The position numbers were made by a program, and so were the translations under genes. The notes below the pieces were generated by a model that searched no databases, was not told the origin of the DNA, and saw only the letters and a program-made list of their open reading frames with translations. A stretch of DNA of 64,000 bases from Shimia sp965227725. GTDB taxonomy: Bacteria; Pseudomonadota; Alphaproteobacteria; Rhodobacterales; Rhodobacteraceae. Below are positions 42,522-51,592 of the stretch, piece by piece. The stretch spans positions 248,001 to 312,000 of the forward strand of contig NZ_CBDDGH010000001.1 of NCBI RefSeq assembly GCF_965227725.1. Direction: 5' to 3'. Numbering within the stretch: position 1 is the stretch's first letter; each line of letters begins with the position of its first letter.

Positions 42522-44633
42522 ATGAAACTGCGCGTTGTTATGCTGCTTGTGATCGGCCCAATTTTCGCCCTCGCAGGTTTTTTGATGTTTGATGACATCA
42601 CTCGACAGAAGGCCTTTGTGGAAAGCGCTCACGATACCACCTTACGGGCGAATGAAGGCGCTGTTGTTGGAGAGGTGATTCATGAGCTTCAAAAAGAGCG
42701 CGGGTATTCCGCTGGCTTTATAGCTTCGAAAGGTGCCAACTTCCCTAGCGAGCTCTCTGAGCAGCGCATTTTGACTCTGCAAGCCCTTGATCAGTTCCAG
42801 CAAGGGACCTCCCTTCTCGCGACGCAACGACCAGAGCGTCTTGAAGATATCGAAAACCAACTCTCGCAGCTGAACGGCATGAGGGAGCGGGTCGACGCCT
42901 TTGAACTTTCCGTCCCCGAAATGGCGAAGTTCTATACAGCGACGATCAATAATTTGATTGAATTCTCTCGGCCATCAGGCATTCAAGACAAAGACAGCAG
43001 GGTCCAAGCCTTACTGAGCGCACGTGCCTTGATTGGCTCGGCTAAAGAGAACGCCGGCCTGGAACGCGCCATGGGTGCAACGGGACTGGGCGGCGGCTTC
43101 TCAACGGTAGTGCATGACCGTTTTATCTATTTGGGTGGCGCTCAGATGGCCTTGATTGGCGAAACTGCTGGCGCTTTGGACGAGCCCGCGTGGCTAGAAA
43201 GGCTCAAAGCCACCAGTGAATTCCAAGCTGTGCAGTCTGCGCGGGAGATAGTCCGCTCTGGATATGAAGCACAGAACTACGGAAACCTCACCGCCCCGGA
43301 ATGGTTCAAGATATCCACAGCGTGGATCAACCAGCTTCGAGCCCAAGAACTCGCCTTTGTTGCAGATGTTGCCAAGCTGACTCAGCAAATCGAAGCGGAA
43401 GCGGACGCAAGCTTCTACAAGCTGATGTGGCTTGGATCCGCAGTGACCATCCTAGCTCTATCTTTCGCGATATTCTCCTTTGAGCGCATGGTTGCTCGGA
43501 TTAAGTACCTGATTTCAGTCATTCATGAGTTCACCAACGGCAATTTTGACATTTTTGTCGAAGGTATCGAAGGCAAAGACGAACTCAGTAAAATGGCCAA
43601 GGCGGTCTATCATTTCAAGCAAGACACACTGCAGATGCGGCGTGATGCGGAGGCACTAAAAGCGGACCAAGAACGCCTGAAATCAGAGCAGGACCATGTT
43701 GTTGGAGAAATCCGCCAAGGTTTGGAAGAGATGGCAGATGGCAATTTGGCGCATTCCCTCGAAAAGCCATTCCCTGAGGAATATGAGGGCCTTAGAACGG
43801 ACTTCAACAAAACCGTCGGTAAGCTGAACGAAACACTCGTCAATGTTGTTGAAGTGACATCCAGCATTCGCTCGGGCACCATCAAGTTCAGCCAATCCTC
43901 CGAGGACCTGTCGCGCCGCACTGAAAATCAGGCCAGCACAATTGAACAAACGGCCTTGGCACTGGAAGGCATCACCACAAGCGTGCAATCTGCGGCTTCC
44001 GGCGCGAGGGATGTCCAGGACACCACGAACTCTGCAAAAACAGACGCGACTGAAAGCGGCAAAGTGGTCAAAGAGGCGGTAAACGCTATGGCCAAGATAT
44101 CGGAATCTTCAAGCCAGATCGCTCAAATCATCAGTGTGATCGACGACATCGCATTTCAAACGAACCTGCTCGCGCTGAACGCCGGGGTTGAAGCGGCAAG
44201 AGCTGGAGATGCCGGAAGCGGATTTGCAGTTGTGGCCTCAGAAGTGCGTGCTTTGGCGCAAAAATCCTCTGATGCCGCGCGTGAAATCCAAGAGCTGATC
44301 GGTGAAAGCACCACGAGCGTAAGCAATGGCGTAGGTCTGGTGAATGAAACCGGCGAAGCTCTCGAGGTTATCGTCAATCGCGTCAGCCATGTGTCTTCTT
44401 TGGTCTCCAACATGGCTGAAGGCACGGCACAGCAGGCCGAAACCCTCGGCGAAATCAATACGGGCGTCTCACAGCTAGAAGAGGCGACGCAGCGAAATGC
44501 CGTGATGGCACAAGATGTCAGCGACACCTGTGCAACCTTGAAAGAAGAAGCCAATGAACTCGAGCGTTTGGTGGCTCAATTCAAGCTGAAGTACGGGAAA
44601 GAAATCGCCTCTACTGAAGAAGAAGCCGCATAG
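42522..44633 (+). CDS. Methyl-accepting chemotaxis protein with NIT sensor domain
   Basis: 703 residues. TM1 is about 4-22, followed by a periplasmic NIT domain (about 40-295; signature VIHELQKERGYSAGFIASKG), TM2 (about 303-322), a HAMP domain (about 323-375) and a second HAMP-like segment (MADGNLAHSLEKPFPEEYEGL). The MCP signalling helix bundle spans about 450-690 with the hairpin FQTNLLALNAGVEAARAGDAGSGFAVVASEVRA. NIT domains sense nitrate or nitrite in known examples. No che genes are nearby, so it feeds a chemotaxis system encoded elsewhere. There is no C-terminal pentapeptide for CheR/CheB. Confidence 0.9.
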   Translation: MKLRVVMLLVIGPIFALAGFLMFDDITRQKAFVESAHDTTLRANEGAVVGEVIHELQKERGYSAGFIASKGANFPSELSEQRILTLQALDQFQQGTSLLATQRPERLEDIENQLSQLNGMRERVDAFELSVPEMAKFYTATINNLIEFSRPSGIQDKDSRVQALLSARALIGSAKENAGLERAMGATGLGGGFSTVVHDRFIYLGGAQMALIGETAGALDEPAWLERLKATSEFQAVQSAREIVRSGYEAQNYGNLTAPEWFKISTAWINQLRAQELAFVADVAKLTQQIEAEADASFYKLMWLGSAVTILALSFAIFSFERMVARIKYLISVIHEFTNGNFDIFVEGIEGKDELSKMAKAVYHFKQDTLQMRRDAEALKADQERLKSEQDHVVGEIRQGLEEMADGNLAHSLEKPFPEEYEGLRTDFNKTVGKLNETLVNVVEVTSSIRSGTIKFSQSSEDLSRRTENQASTIEQTALALEGITTSVQSAASGARDVQDTTNSAKTDATESGKVVKEAVNAMAKISESSSQIAQIISVIDDIAFQTNLLALNAGVEAARAGDAGSGFAVVASEVRALAQKSSDAAREIQELIGESTTSVSNGVGLVNETGEALEVIVNRVSHVSSLVSNMAEGTAQQAETLGEINTGVSQLEEATQRNAVMAQDVSDTCATLKEEANELERLVAQFKLKYGKEIASTEEEAA

Positions 44634-44659
44634 TCTTCCGAAATCACGCTTGTCCCAAC

Positions 44660-44687
44660 CTGCGCAGCCTTTTTTAAGGCTGCGCAG
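44660..44687 (+). terminator. 12-bp stem-loop after the chemoreceptor gene
   Basis: CTGCGCAGCCTT-TTTT-AAGGCTGCGCAG, a perfect 12-bp stem ending 54 nt after the stop codon. There is no U-tract after the stem, but its position and strength suit a terminator. The rest of the 310-nt region to 44944 holds nothing else recognisable. Confidence 0.7.
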
Positions 44688-44943
44688 TAACTGCAAGATT
44701 TCGTTGCGAGCGGGCCGCCAAACGCGCAGTGCTTTGATTTTTAGTTCGAAAGTGCCCCTTCGAAATATGGCGTGCAGCCCATGTCACTTAAAGCTTTCTG
44801 TTGCCAAAATTCCTTGAAGGGCTGTCGGCACCCTCCCCTCAAATCGCTAACCAGATTTTGAATGGCATTACCTTGAATGATGTCGCAGTATGCCGCGCAG
44901 ACCCAAGCCATCCCATATATGGCAGTGCGAAATAGGTAGCCGC

Positions 44944-45807
44944 GTGACGTCACTTAAATCATCATTTATACGAACCTGGCTGTTCGTCACATGCACCCTT
45001 AGTGCCCTGCAAGCCACCGCCCAACCCGACATATTGGTCTTAGGTGACAGCCAGATCTCCTTTGGAGCAGGCAAAGAATATCTCCGGTTCTTCGAACAAC
45101 TCCCCGAAAGATGTGAGATGACGCACGAGCGTAAAAAGGCTTTGGCCGCACTGGGAGACCGAAAAACCGCTGCTATCGGTGTCCGCTCAACCTCCCTGCA
45201 ATCCTGGACAACACCCAAGGGAGCTGCCAAAGGCGCAATTTGCGATGTCGACAAGAAATTTGGTGTGAACGCTGGGGCCTATGGCATTGATGGAAACAAC
45301 AAGCGGGTTTTCATTCAGATCGGCAAAGGAAAGGCCTACCAGTTTTGCAAGCCAAAGCAGACTGCCTTCGAAGCGATGTTTGCCGACGGCTACTACGCAC
45401 CGGAACTACTTGTGCTGACCTTTCTTGGAAACGCCGCAGATCGCTGGGCAAATTCACCTGAACTCGCCCTAGAGGACGCTCGTCGCACGCTGCAACAAAT
45501 ACCGGATGATGTGCCCTGCGTGTTCATCTCAAGCGTGCCAGTTTACCTCAAGAAAACAAACGACAAGCGCATGAAAGGCCAAACCGAAATCGCGCGCGCA
45601 TTTCAGAAAGCAGGCAAACAATGCGCAGTGGTGGAAGGCTTCAACGCAAGCACCCGCAACGCTATTGAGGGCAAACCTGTCTATTTTCGGCGAAATGATG
45701 CTGGAAAGGTCAAGGATCCGCACCATCCGAAACCCGCTGCGATCCGAGCGTTTTTGGACATTAACACAGTAGACATTTGCGATGCGGTATTTCGGGTCTT
45801 GAAGTAA
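44944..45807 (+). CDS. Secreted SGNH-hydrolase-like protein, paralogue 1
   Basis: 287 residues. The signal peptide is VTSLKSSFIRTWLFVTCTLSALQATAQ, followed by DILVLGDSQISFGAG, a GDS(Q) block I like SGNH esterases or acetyltransferases. Asn appears in GNAADRWANSP, and a D-x-H pair near the end (VKDPHHPKPAA) could complete the triad. Six cysteines suggest disulfides in the periplasm. I prefer the GTG at 44944, which starts the signal peptide; an ATG at 44890 adds 18 residues that do not look like a signal peptide. It is followed 30 nt later by a paralogue. Confidence 0.7.
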   Translation: MTSLKSSFIRTWLFVTCTLSALQATAQPDILVLGDSQISFGAGKEYLRFFEQLPERCEMTHERKKALAALGDRKTAAIGVRSTSLQSWTTPKGAAKGAICDVDKKFGVNAGAYGIDGNNKRVFIQIGKGKAYQFCKPKQTAFEAMFADGYYAPELLVLTFLGNAADRWANSPELALEDARRTLQQIPDDVPCVFISSVPVYLKKTNDKRMKGQTEIARAFQKAGKQCAVVEGFNASTRNAIEGKPVYFRRNDAGKVKDPHHPKPAAIRAFLDINTVDICDAVFRVLK

Positions 45808-45836
45808 GACCACTCGCCTGAGGAAGGGGAAAACCA

Positions 45837-46715
45837 ATGTTCCAGAAGATTGTCGCAACCATTGGCGCTCTCACGATTGGCGTTTCTGCAGCAATGGCTG
45901 ACAGCTTTACGTCTCCCGAAATTCTTATCATTGGCGATAGCCAAATCTCATTTGGATCGGGGCCTGCGTTTCTCGAGTTTTTTAGTGACATCAAAGAACA
46001 TTGCCACCCCGATAGCGAACAGAAAAAACACCTCAAACGTCTTGGTGAAATGCGTGTTGGTGTGATCGGCGTCAGGTCCAGCTCAATAGACTCCTGGACC
46101 GCACGGTCAGGTCGCGCAAAGGACACGATCTGCAAGGTGGATCCGAAATGGAAGGTAAACGCCGGCACATATGGATTCGTGAACAAGACTGGCAACAAAT
46201 ACGTTCAAATCGGTCAGGGTAAAGAATATCAATTCTGCGCCCCCAGCACCTCACCGCTCGAAGAGATGCTGAGAGATGGATACTACGACCCGAAACTGAT
46301 CTTGATGACGTTTCTTGGCAATTCGGCAAAGCGTTGGGCGAACAGCCCGGAAGCTGCAGTCAGAGATGTGGAGCGTTTGCAGGCGCAGTTACCAGCAGAT
46401 TTGCCCTGCATCTTCATGACCACTGCCCCCGCTTATAAGAAGAAGATCGTGGATTTGCGCCTGCGCGCGCAAAAGAACCTCATGGACGCTTTTAAAACCA
46501 CTGGGTTGCGATGCTCTTTCGTACCCGGCGCCACACCAGAGACCGTCGCTGCCAACCAAGGAAATAAAGACTACTTCCGCCTCAATCAGAACGGCATGGT
46601 GAAGGACCCCTATCATCCAAACGCTGCCGCAGCGAAGAATTTCTTCGCACTGGAGATGGATCAAATTTGTACGGCGATTTTCGACCAGATCACACCGTCA
46701 AAGGAACAGAGCTAG
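45837..46715 (+). CDS. Secreted SGNH-hydrolase-like protein, paralogue 2
   Basis: 292 residues with a signal peptide (MFQKIVATIGALTIGVSAAMA). It shares the plan of the preceding gene throughout: ILIIGDSQISFGSGPAFLEFF, GVIGVRSSSIDSWTA, LMTFLGNSAKRWANSPE, and VKDPYHPNAAAAKNFF at the end, with matching cysteines. The two are an ancient tandem duplication, clearly diverged. A GDS block and a D-x-x-H pair suggest an SGNH enzyme acting on a periplasmic polysaccharide or lipid. The substrate is unknown. Confidence 0.75.
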   Translation: MFQKIVATIGALTIGVSAAMADSFTSPEILIIGDSQISFGSGPAFLEFFSDIKEHCHPDSEQKKHLKRLGEMRVGVIGVRSSSIDSWTARSGRAKDTICKVDPKWKVNAGTYGFVNKTGNKYVQIGQGKEYQFCAPSTSPLEEMLRDGYYDPKLILMTFLGNSAKRWANSPEAAVRDVERLQAQLPADLPCIFMTTAPAYKKKIVDLRLRAQKNLMDAFKTTGLRCSFVPGATPETVAANQGNKDYFRLNQNGMVKDPYHPNAAAAKNFFALEMDQICTAIFDQITPSKEQS

Positions 46716-46933
46716 CGTCGTGCGCGCTGCGACCGAGAGTAATCGAAGCTCTATAATGTGCCTTGGCTAGGCCCCAAGCTATCGACAATTTTGGGCATCC
46801 GACCAGTGCCCGCTCTACGCAATTTTGGCCTTTCAGGTTCAAAAACTCAGCTCGTTGTCCTCTGAAGTCCGCAGTTCGTCCTCGGATATCATTGTTTCAA
46901 GCCTTCCCCTCCCCCACAAAAAATGGGTGAAAA

Positions 46934-46950
46934 CACGCTGGAGGAGCGTG
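46934..46950 (+). promoter_or_regulatory. 5'-leader hairpin with GGAGG loop
   Basis: CACGCT-GGAGG-AGCGTG, a 6-bp stem displaying a Shine-Dalgarno-like loop, 25 nt upstream of the acyl-CoA ligase start. The real ribosome-binding site (TTGGAGGAGAGACC) follows it. It might modulate translation. Confidence 0.4.
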
Positions 46951-46974
46951 GTTTAGGTATTTGGAGGAGAGACC

Positions 46975-48609
46975 ATGCTGGATACGCATGAAGCAGAGAC
47001 CGTTTGGCCGGGAAACAACATTGAAATCGACACCACTGTTTACAGCTCGGTTGTTGAAATGTTTGAAGGCGCCTTCAACACCTATCCAGACAAAACCGCA
47101 TTTGTTGGCGTCGGCGGCAGCCTGACCTATGCCGAGGTGGACCGCCTGTCGCGCGACTTTGCGGCATATCTGCAGGTTGAGCTTGGCGTCAAGAAAGGCG
47201 ACCGCATTGCGTTGATGGCGCCCAATTTGCTGGCCTTCCCAGTCGCCATGCTGGGCATCCTGCGCGCCGGCGCGGTGCAGGTGAACGTCAACCCGATGTA
47301 CACGCCGCATGAGCTGGACCATCAGCTCAATGACGCGGGCGCCGAAATCATCGTGATCTTCACCGGCTCCACACCAACGCTGGCCGAGATCGTTCAGAAC
47401 ACCCCAATCAAAACCACGATTGCCGTGTCACTCGGCGACGCCACCCCGGCCACCATTCCCAGCCCTCCCGTTGATGCGCGTCTGGAGAATGTGCTGCAGT
47501 TCGGGGAGCTTCTGGATGCAGGCGAAGAGCTGGATTTTGTTGCGCCGGACATCACCGGCGAAGACCTGATCTTCCTGCAATACACCGGCGGCACCACCGG
47601 GCTGTCCAAAGCGGCCGTGCTGAGCCACGCAAACCTGATCGCCAACACCGAACAGGTCAAAATCGCCCTGCCAGAAGCCATGCGGCCAGGTGAAGAAGTG
47701 ATCGTAACGCCGCTGCCTCTCTATCACATTTTCGCGCTGATGGTGAATATGATCACCTATAGCTCCTTGGGCGCCACCAACTATCTCGTGGCCAATCCGC
47801 GCGACCCCGCACAACTGATCGGGGCCTATCGCGACAGCAAATTCACAGTCTCCACAGCGGTCAACACGCTGATTGCGGGCCTGCTTGCCCATCCGGAATT
47901 CAAAACTATCGACCTGTCCAACTACCGTGCCATGATTGGCGGCGGCGCCCCCGTACAGGAAGCTGTGTCCAACCGCTGGAAAGAGGCCACAGGCCACCAT
48001 GTGCTGGAAGGCTACGGCATGTCGGAAACCTCCCCGGTTCTGACCCTCAATCCGATGGGTGGCGAGGGCTTCTCGGCGGCTGTTGGCCACGCGCTGCCGT
48101 CCACCGACATCATCCTGCTTGACGACGAGGATAATATCGTCGCCACAGGTGAAGCAGGCGAAGTTTGTGTCAAAGGGCCTCAAGTCATGCAGGGCTATTG
48201 GAACCGGCCCGAAGAAACCGCCTCGAATTTCACAGATGACGGCTATTTCCGCACCGGTGACATTGGCGTGTTCGACGACACCGGCCTACTGAAGATCGTA
48301 GACCGCAAGAAAGATATGGTCTTGGTGTCAGGCTTTAACGTCTACCCCAACGAGATCGAAGCACATGTCGCCATTCTGGATCAGGTTGCGGAATGCGCTG
48401 CAGTGGGCGTGCCGGACGAGAAAACCGGCGAAGCGATCCGGCTGTTCCTCGCCCTGGCGCCTGGTGCCGAATTGACAGAGGCTCAAGTGATTGCGCACTG
48501 CCGTGAAGGGCTGGCGGGTTACAAAGTCCCCAAACAAATCCGTTTCTTGGACGAGTTGCCAAAATCTACCGTTGGTAAAATCCTCCGCAAAGATCTGCGG
48601 GAGGTGTGA
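46975..48609 (+). CDS. Long-chain acyl-CoA ligase (FadD-like)
   Basis: 544 residues, ANL superfamily. The phosphate loop is LQYTGGTTGLSKAA, the A5 motif is LEGYGMSETSPV, the A7 motif is FRTGDIGVFDDTGLLKIVDRKKDM, and the A10 lysine is in PKSTVGKILRKDL. It makes acyl-CoA from fatty acids. It is followed 3 nt later by a PhaJ-like hydratase and then PHA synthase, a route from fatty acids to (R)-3-hydroxyacyl-CoA and polymer. It has a strong GGAGGAG site. Confidence 0.88.
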   Translation: MLDTHEAETVWPGNNIEIDTTVYSSVVEMFEGAFNTYPDKTAFVGVGGSLTYAEVDRLSRDFAAYLQVELGVKKGDRIALMAPNLLAFPVAMLGILRAGAVQVNVNPMYTPHELDHQLNDAGAEIIVIFTGSTPTLAEIVQNTPIKTTIAVSLGDATPATIPSPPVDARLENVLQFGELLDAGEELDFVAPDITGEDLIFLQYTGGTTGLSKAAVLSHANLIANTEQVKIALPEAMRPGEEVIVTPLPLYHIFALMVNMITYSSLGATNYLVANPRDPAQLIGAYRDSKFTVSTAVNTLIAGLLAHPEFKTIDLSNYRAMIGGGAPVQEAVSNRWKEATGHHVLEGYGMSETSPVLTLNPMGGEGFSAAVGHALPSTDIILLDDEDNIVATGEAGEVCVKGPQVMQGYWNRPEETASNFTDDGYFRTGDIGVFDDTGLLKIVDRKKDMVLVSGFNVYPNEIEAHVAILDQVAECAAVGVPDEKTGEAIRLFLALAPGAELTEAQVIAHCREGLAGYKVPKQIRFLDELPKSTVGKILRKDLREV

Positions 48610-48612
48610 TCC

Positions 48613-49080
48613 ATGACAGCTCCAGCAGATTACACCATCGACAACATTGAACAGCACGTCGGCCGCATTTTTGGGCCAAGCGATCCGATCACGGTGGACC
48701 AACCGCGCATTCAGGGCTTTGCTGATGTGACCGGCGATCACCAGTGGATTCATGTTGATGAAGAGCGCGCCAAAGCCCAAAGTCCTTTTGGCGGGCCAAT
48801 CGCGCACGGTTACCTCACCCTGTCCCTGCTGGCAGCAGCCCAGATGGATCTTGGTATCGTGCCACAGGGATGCAGCGGGGTCATGAACTACGGGTTGGAT
48901 AAGGTCCGTTTTCTGGCTCCGGTGCCCAGCGGCGCTGAGCTGCAAATCCGGGCTGAGCTGACCGGGGTAGAGCGCAAGGAGGGCGGTCGTATCCTGATCA
49001 GGTCAAAGGTGGTGGCCCAGCAGGTTGGTGCCGAAACGCCCGCACTGATTGCTGAATCTCTCGCGCTTGCCTTCAGCTAA
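48613..49080 (+). CDS. (R)-specific enoyl-CoA hydratase, PhaJ-like MaoC protein
   Basis: 155 residues, single MaoC hot-dog domain. The hydratase motif is FADVTGDHQWIHVDEERAKAQSPFGGPIAHGYLTLSL, with the catalytic Asp and His. PhaJ enzymes convert trans-2-enoyl-CoA to (R)-3-hydroxyacyl-CoA for PHA synthase, and phaC is the next gene, 28 nt downstream. Substrate length preference cannot be told. Confidence 0.82.
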   Translation: MTAPADYTIDNIEQHVGRIFGPSDPITVDQPRIQGFADVTGDHQWIHVDEERAKAQSPFGGPIAHGYLTLSLLAAAQMDLGIVPQGCSGVMNYGLDKVRFLAPVPSGAELQIRAELTGVERKEGGRILIRSKVVAQQVGAETPALIAESLALAFS

Positions 49081-49108
49081 GCGGTCAGCGCAACGGAGGA
49101 GGAAAACA

Positions 49109-50752
49109 ATGACGAATGACGACACTTCTGGTGACAAAGGCTTCGTAGGGGCCGTTGCCAATTTCTACGCCGCTCTGGCGCGGCAGCCGATGGATATGAT
49201 GAAGCTGGGGCTCAACAGCAGCAACCAGATGCTCGGCATCCTCAGCAGCCTTGGCAAACAAGATGTCGCCGAGATCGCCGACAAACGCTTTAACGACCCT
49301 GTATGGGACAGCAATCCAGCTTATCGTGTGCTCAAACAGAGCTACATGGCGTGGTGCTCCAATGTGATCACCTGGATCGACGGCTTGGATCTGGAGCATC
49401 GGGACACCGAGCGGATGAAACTGCTGACGGGCACAATACTCGACAGCTTTTCGCCGACCAATTTGCTGATCGGCAACCCCGCCGCCATGAAGAAAACACT
49501 GGAATCCGGCGGGGAAAACATCCTGTCCGGCCTGCGCAATCTGGTGGATGATATGGTGAACAATGAGGGAATGCCCTCCATGGTTGACCGCTCAAAGTTC
49601 AATGTTGGCGAAAATCTGGGCATCTCAAAAGGTGAAGTCATTCACAGAGATGAGTTGCGCGAACTGATCCAATACGCCCCACAGACTGACAAGGTCAAAG
49701 GCACACCCATTCTGGTAGTCCCGCCTCAGATCAACAAGTTTTACGTCTGGGATCTGGCACCAGAACGCAGCCTTGTTGAGTTCTTGGTGCAGCAGGGCTA
49801 CAGCGTTTACATTGTGTCCTGGCGCAACCCCGGCTCCAATGATGCGGACTACGGCCTTGAAGACTATGTAAAATCTCTGGACCACGCGTCTGAGATTGTG
49901 ACCAAAGTCTCCAAATCTCCCAAAATCCACGTTGCCGGTGCATGCTCTGGCGGGATCACCATGTCGATGCTGCTGGGGTATTGGGCGGCAAAGGGCATTG
50001 ATCGCGCAGCAACCGCCACCTTCCTTGTGACCATTCTGGACACCGACGGTGCGGCCAACACATCCATGGGGCTCTTTGCCAATCTGGAGGTGCTCTCTCT
50101 CGCCAAGCAGATGTCACGTGCGCGGGGCGTGGTTCAGGGCAAGGACTTGGCCAAGGTATTTGCCTGGTTACGGCCAAATGATTTGGTCTGGGCCTACTGG
50201 ATCAACAATTACCTGCTTGGCCAGAACCCGCCTGCCTTTGACATCCTTTATTGGAATGACGACACCACCAATATGACCGCCAAACTGCATGCCGACTATA
50301 TGGGTCTGCTGGAAACAAACGGGCTGGTGAGTGGCACGGCAGAGATCTTGGGAGAGCAGATCGACCTCTCCAAAGTCAGCTGTGACAACTACGTTCTGGG
50401 CGGCACCACAGACCACATCACGCCATGGGATGGCTGCTATCGAACCGTGAATATGCTCGGCGGGAAATCCGAGTTCATTCTGAGTTCTTCCGGTCATATT
50501 CAGGCCATTGTGAACCCGCCAACCAACCGGAAGGCCAAATTCCGCCGGATGGATGATGTGCCCAGCGATCCAGAGGTGTTCGTGAAGAACAGCACCGAAA
50601 TGGAAGGCACCTGGTGGCTGCATTGGTCTGAATGGATGGCGGAACGCTCAGCCAAGGAAAAAGCGGCACCAAAAACTCTGGGCAACAAGGACTTCCCCGG
50701 GTTGTGCCCCGCTCCGGGTACCTATGTTTTGCAGGAGGCAGGGAAACCGTGA
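49109..50752 (+). CDS. phaC: Polyhydroxyalkanoate synthase, class I
   Basis: 547 residues. The lipase-like box is GACSGG with catalytic C279, the aspartate is in LGGTTDHITPWDGCYR and the histidine in SSSGHIQAIVNPP. Length and N-terminal region fit class I enzymes that polymerise (R)-3-hydroxyacyl-CoA on granules. The ATG at 49109 follows GGAGGAGG; an upstream in-frame start would overlap the hydratase gene. The stop overlaps the start of the depolymerase gene (GTGA). Confidence 0.92.
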   Translation: MTNDDTSGDKGFVGAVANFYAALARQPMDMMKLGLNSSNQMLGILSSLGKQDVAEIADKRFNDPVWDSNPAYRVLKQSYMAWCSNVITWIDGLDLEHRDTERMKLLTGTILDSFSPTNLLIGNPAAMKKTLESGGENILSGLRNLVDDMVNNEGMPSMVDRSKFNVGENLGISKGEVIHRDELRELIQYAPQTDKVKGTPILVVPPQINKFYVWDLAPERSLVEFLVQQGYSVYIVSWRNPGSNDADYGLEDYVKSLDHASEIVTKVSKSPKIHVAGACSGGITMSMLLGYWAAKGIDRAATATFLVTILDTDGAANTSMGLFANLEVLSLAKQMSRARGVVQGKDLAKVFAWLRPNDLVWAYWINNYLLGQNPPAFDILYWNDDTTNMTAKLHADYMGLLETNGLVSGTAEILGEQIDLSKVSCDNYVLGGTTDHITPWDGCYRTVNMLGGKSEFILSSSGHIQAIVNPPTNRKAKFRRMDDVPSDPEVFVKNSTEMEGTWWLHWSEWMAERSAKEKAAPKTLGNKDFPGLCPAPGTYVLQEAGKP

Positions 50753-51579
50753 CAACCAAAACCGCAGAACAGATAAACACGCTGCAAATCTCCACCACTC
50801 GTATATGGGGGCGGCCCGTTCGCTATGCCGAGTACAACCCCGAAGGTGCAACGGAAACCCTGCTTCTGTTCAACGGGATCGGGGCAAATATCGAAAGTGC
50901 CGAGAGGTTTCTGCTGAGTTTTAAGCGCGTTCGGGTCATCATCTTTGACCCACCGGGCGTGGGCGGCACGCCCACCCCTACCCTACCCTATCGTTTGTCC
51001 CACGTGGCGGATATGGCGTCAGCGCTGCTAAACCAGTTGGAAATCGACCAGGTGCATGTCTTTGGCGTGTCCTGGGGAGGCGCTGCGGCCCAGCAGTTTG
51101 CGCATCTGCACACCCGCAGATGCCTCTCCCTGACTCTGGCGGCAACAACCACTGGCGCCATTATGATCCCCGGATCACCCAAGACCCTGATGAAAATGGT
51201 CACGCCCAAAAGGCACAGCGACGCCGGCTTCATGATGGATAACGCCCGCCAGCTCTATGGCGGCACCGTCGCGATGCAAGAAGAGCTGATGCGCGAGTTT
51301 TCCGAGGCACTCGATCACGGCACCCCCGTTGGCTACAGCTACCAGTTGATGGCGATCATGGGCTGGACCAGCTGGCACTACCTGCCAAAGCTGAACCTGC
51401 CCGCATTGGTCCTGATGGGAGAAGACGACCCGATTGTGCCCGTCGCCAATGGGCGCATTCTGGCCAGCCGCCTAAAGCGCGGCAAACTCGAAGTCATGCC
51501 TTGCGGCCATTTGTTTATGGTAACGATGCCGGTCGAAACAGCCCGACGTGTCGAAAGGTTCATATTAAGCGGCGAATAG
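50749..51579 (+). CDS. phaZ: Intracellular PHA depolymerase
   Basis: 276 residues, alpha/beta hydrolase close in sequence to pseudomonad medium-chain-length PhaZ: LLLFNGIGANIES, FDPPGVGGTPTPTLPYRL, the nucleophile S108 in GVSWGGAAAQQFAH, AATTTGAIMIPGSPK, and the His in MPCGHLFMVT. The acid is in GEDDPIVP. The start GTG overlaps the phaC stop (GTGA) behind an AGGAGG site, so synthase and depolymerase are translationally coupled. Confidence 0.87.
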   Translation: MTTKTAEQINTLQISTTRIWGRPVRYAEYNPEGATETLLLFNGIGANIESAERFLLSFKRVRVIIFDPPGVGGTPTPTLPYRLSHVADMASALLNQLEIDQVHVFGVSWGGAAAQQFAHLHTRRCLSLTLAATTTGAIMIPGSPKTLMKMVTPKRHSDAGFMMDNARQLYGGTVAMQEELMREFSEALDHGTPVGYSYQLMAIMGWTSWHYLPKLNLPALVLMGEDDPIVPVANGRILASRLKRGKLEVMPCGHLFMVTMPVETARRVERFILSGE

Positions 51580-51592
51580 AAGGGCCAAACAC

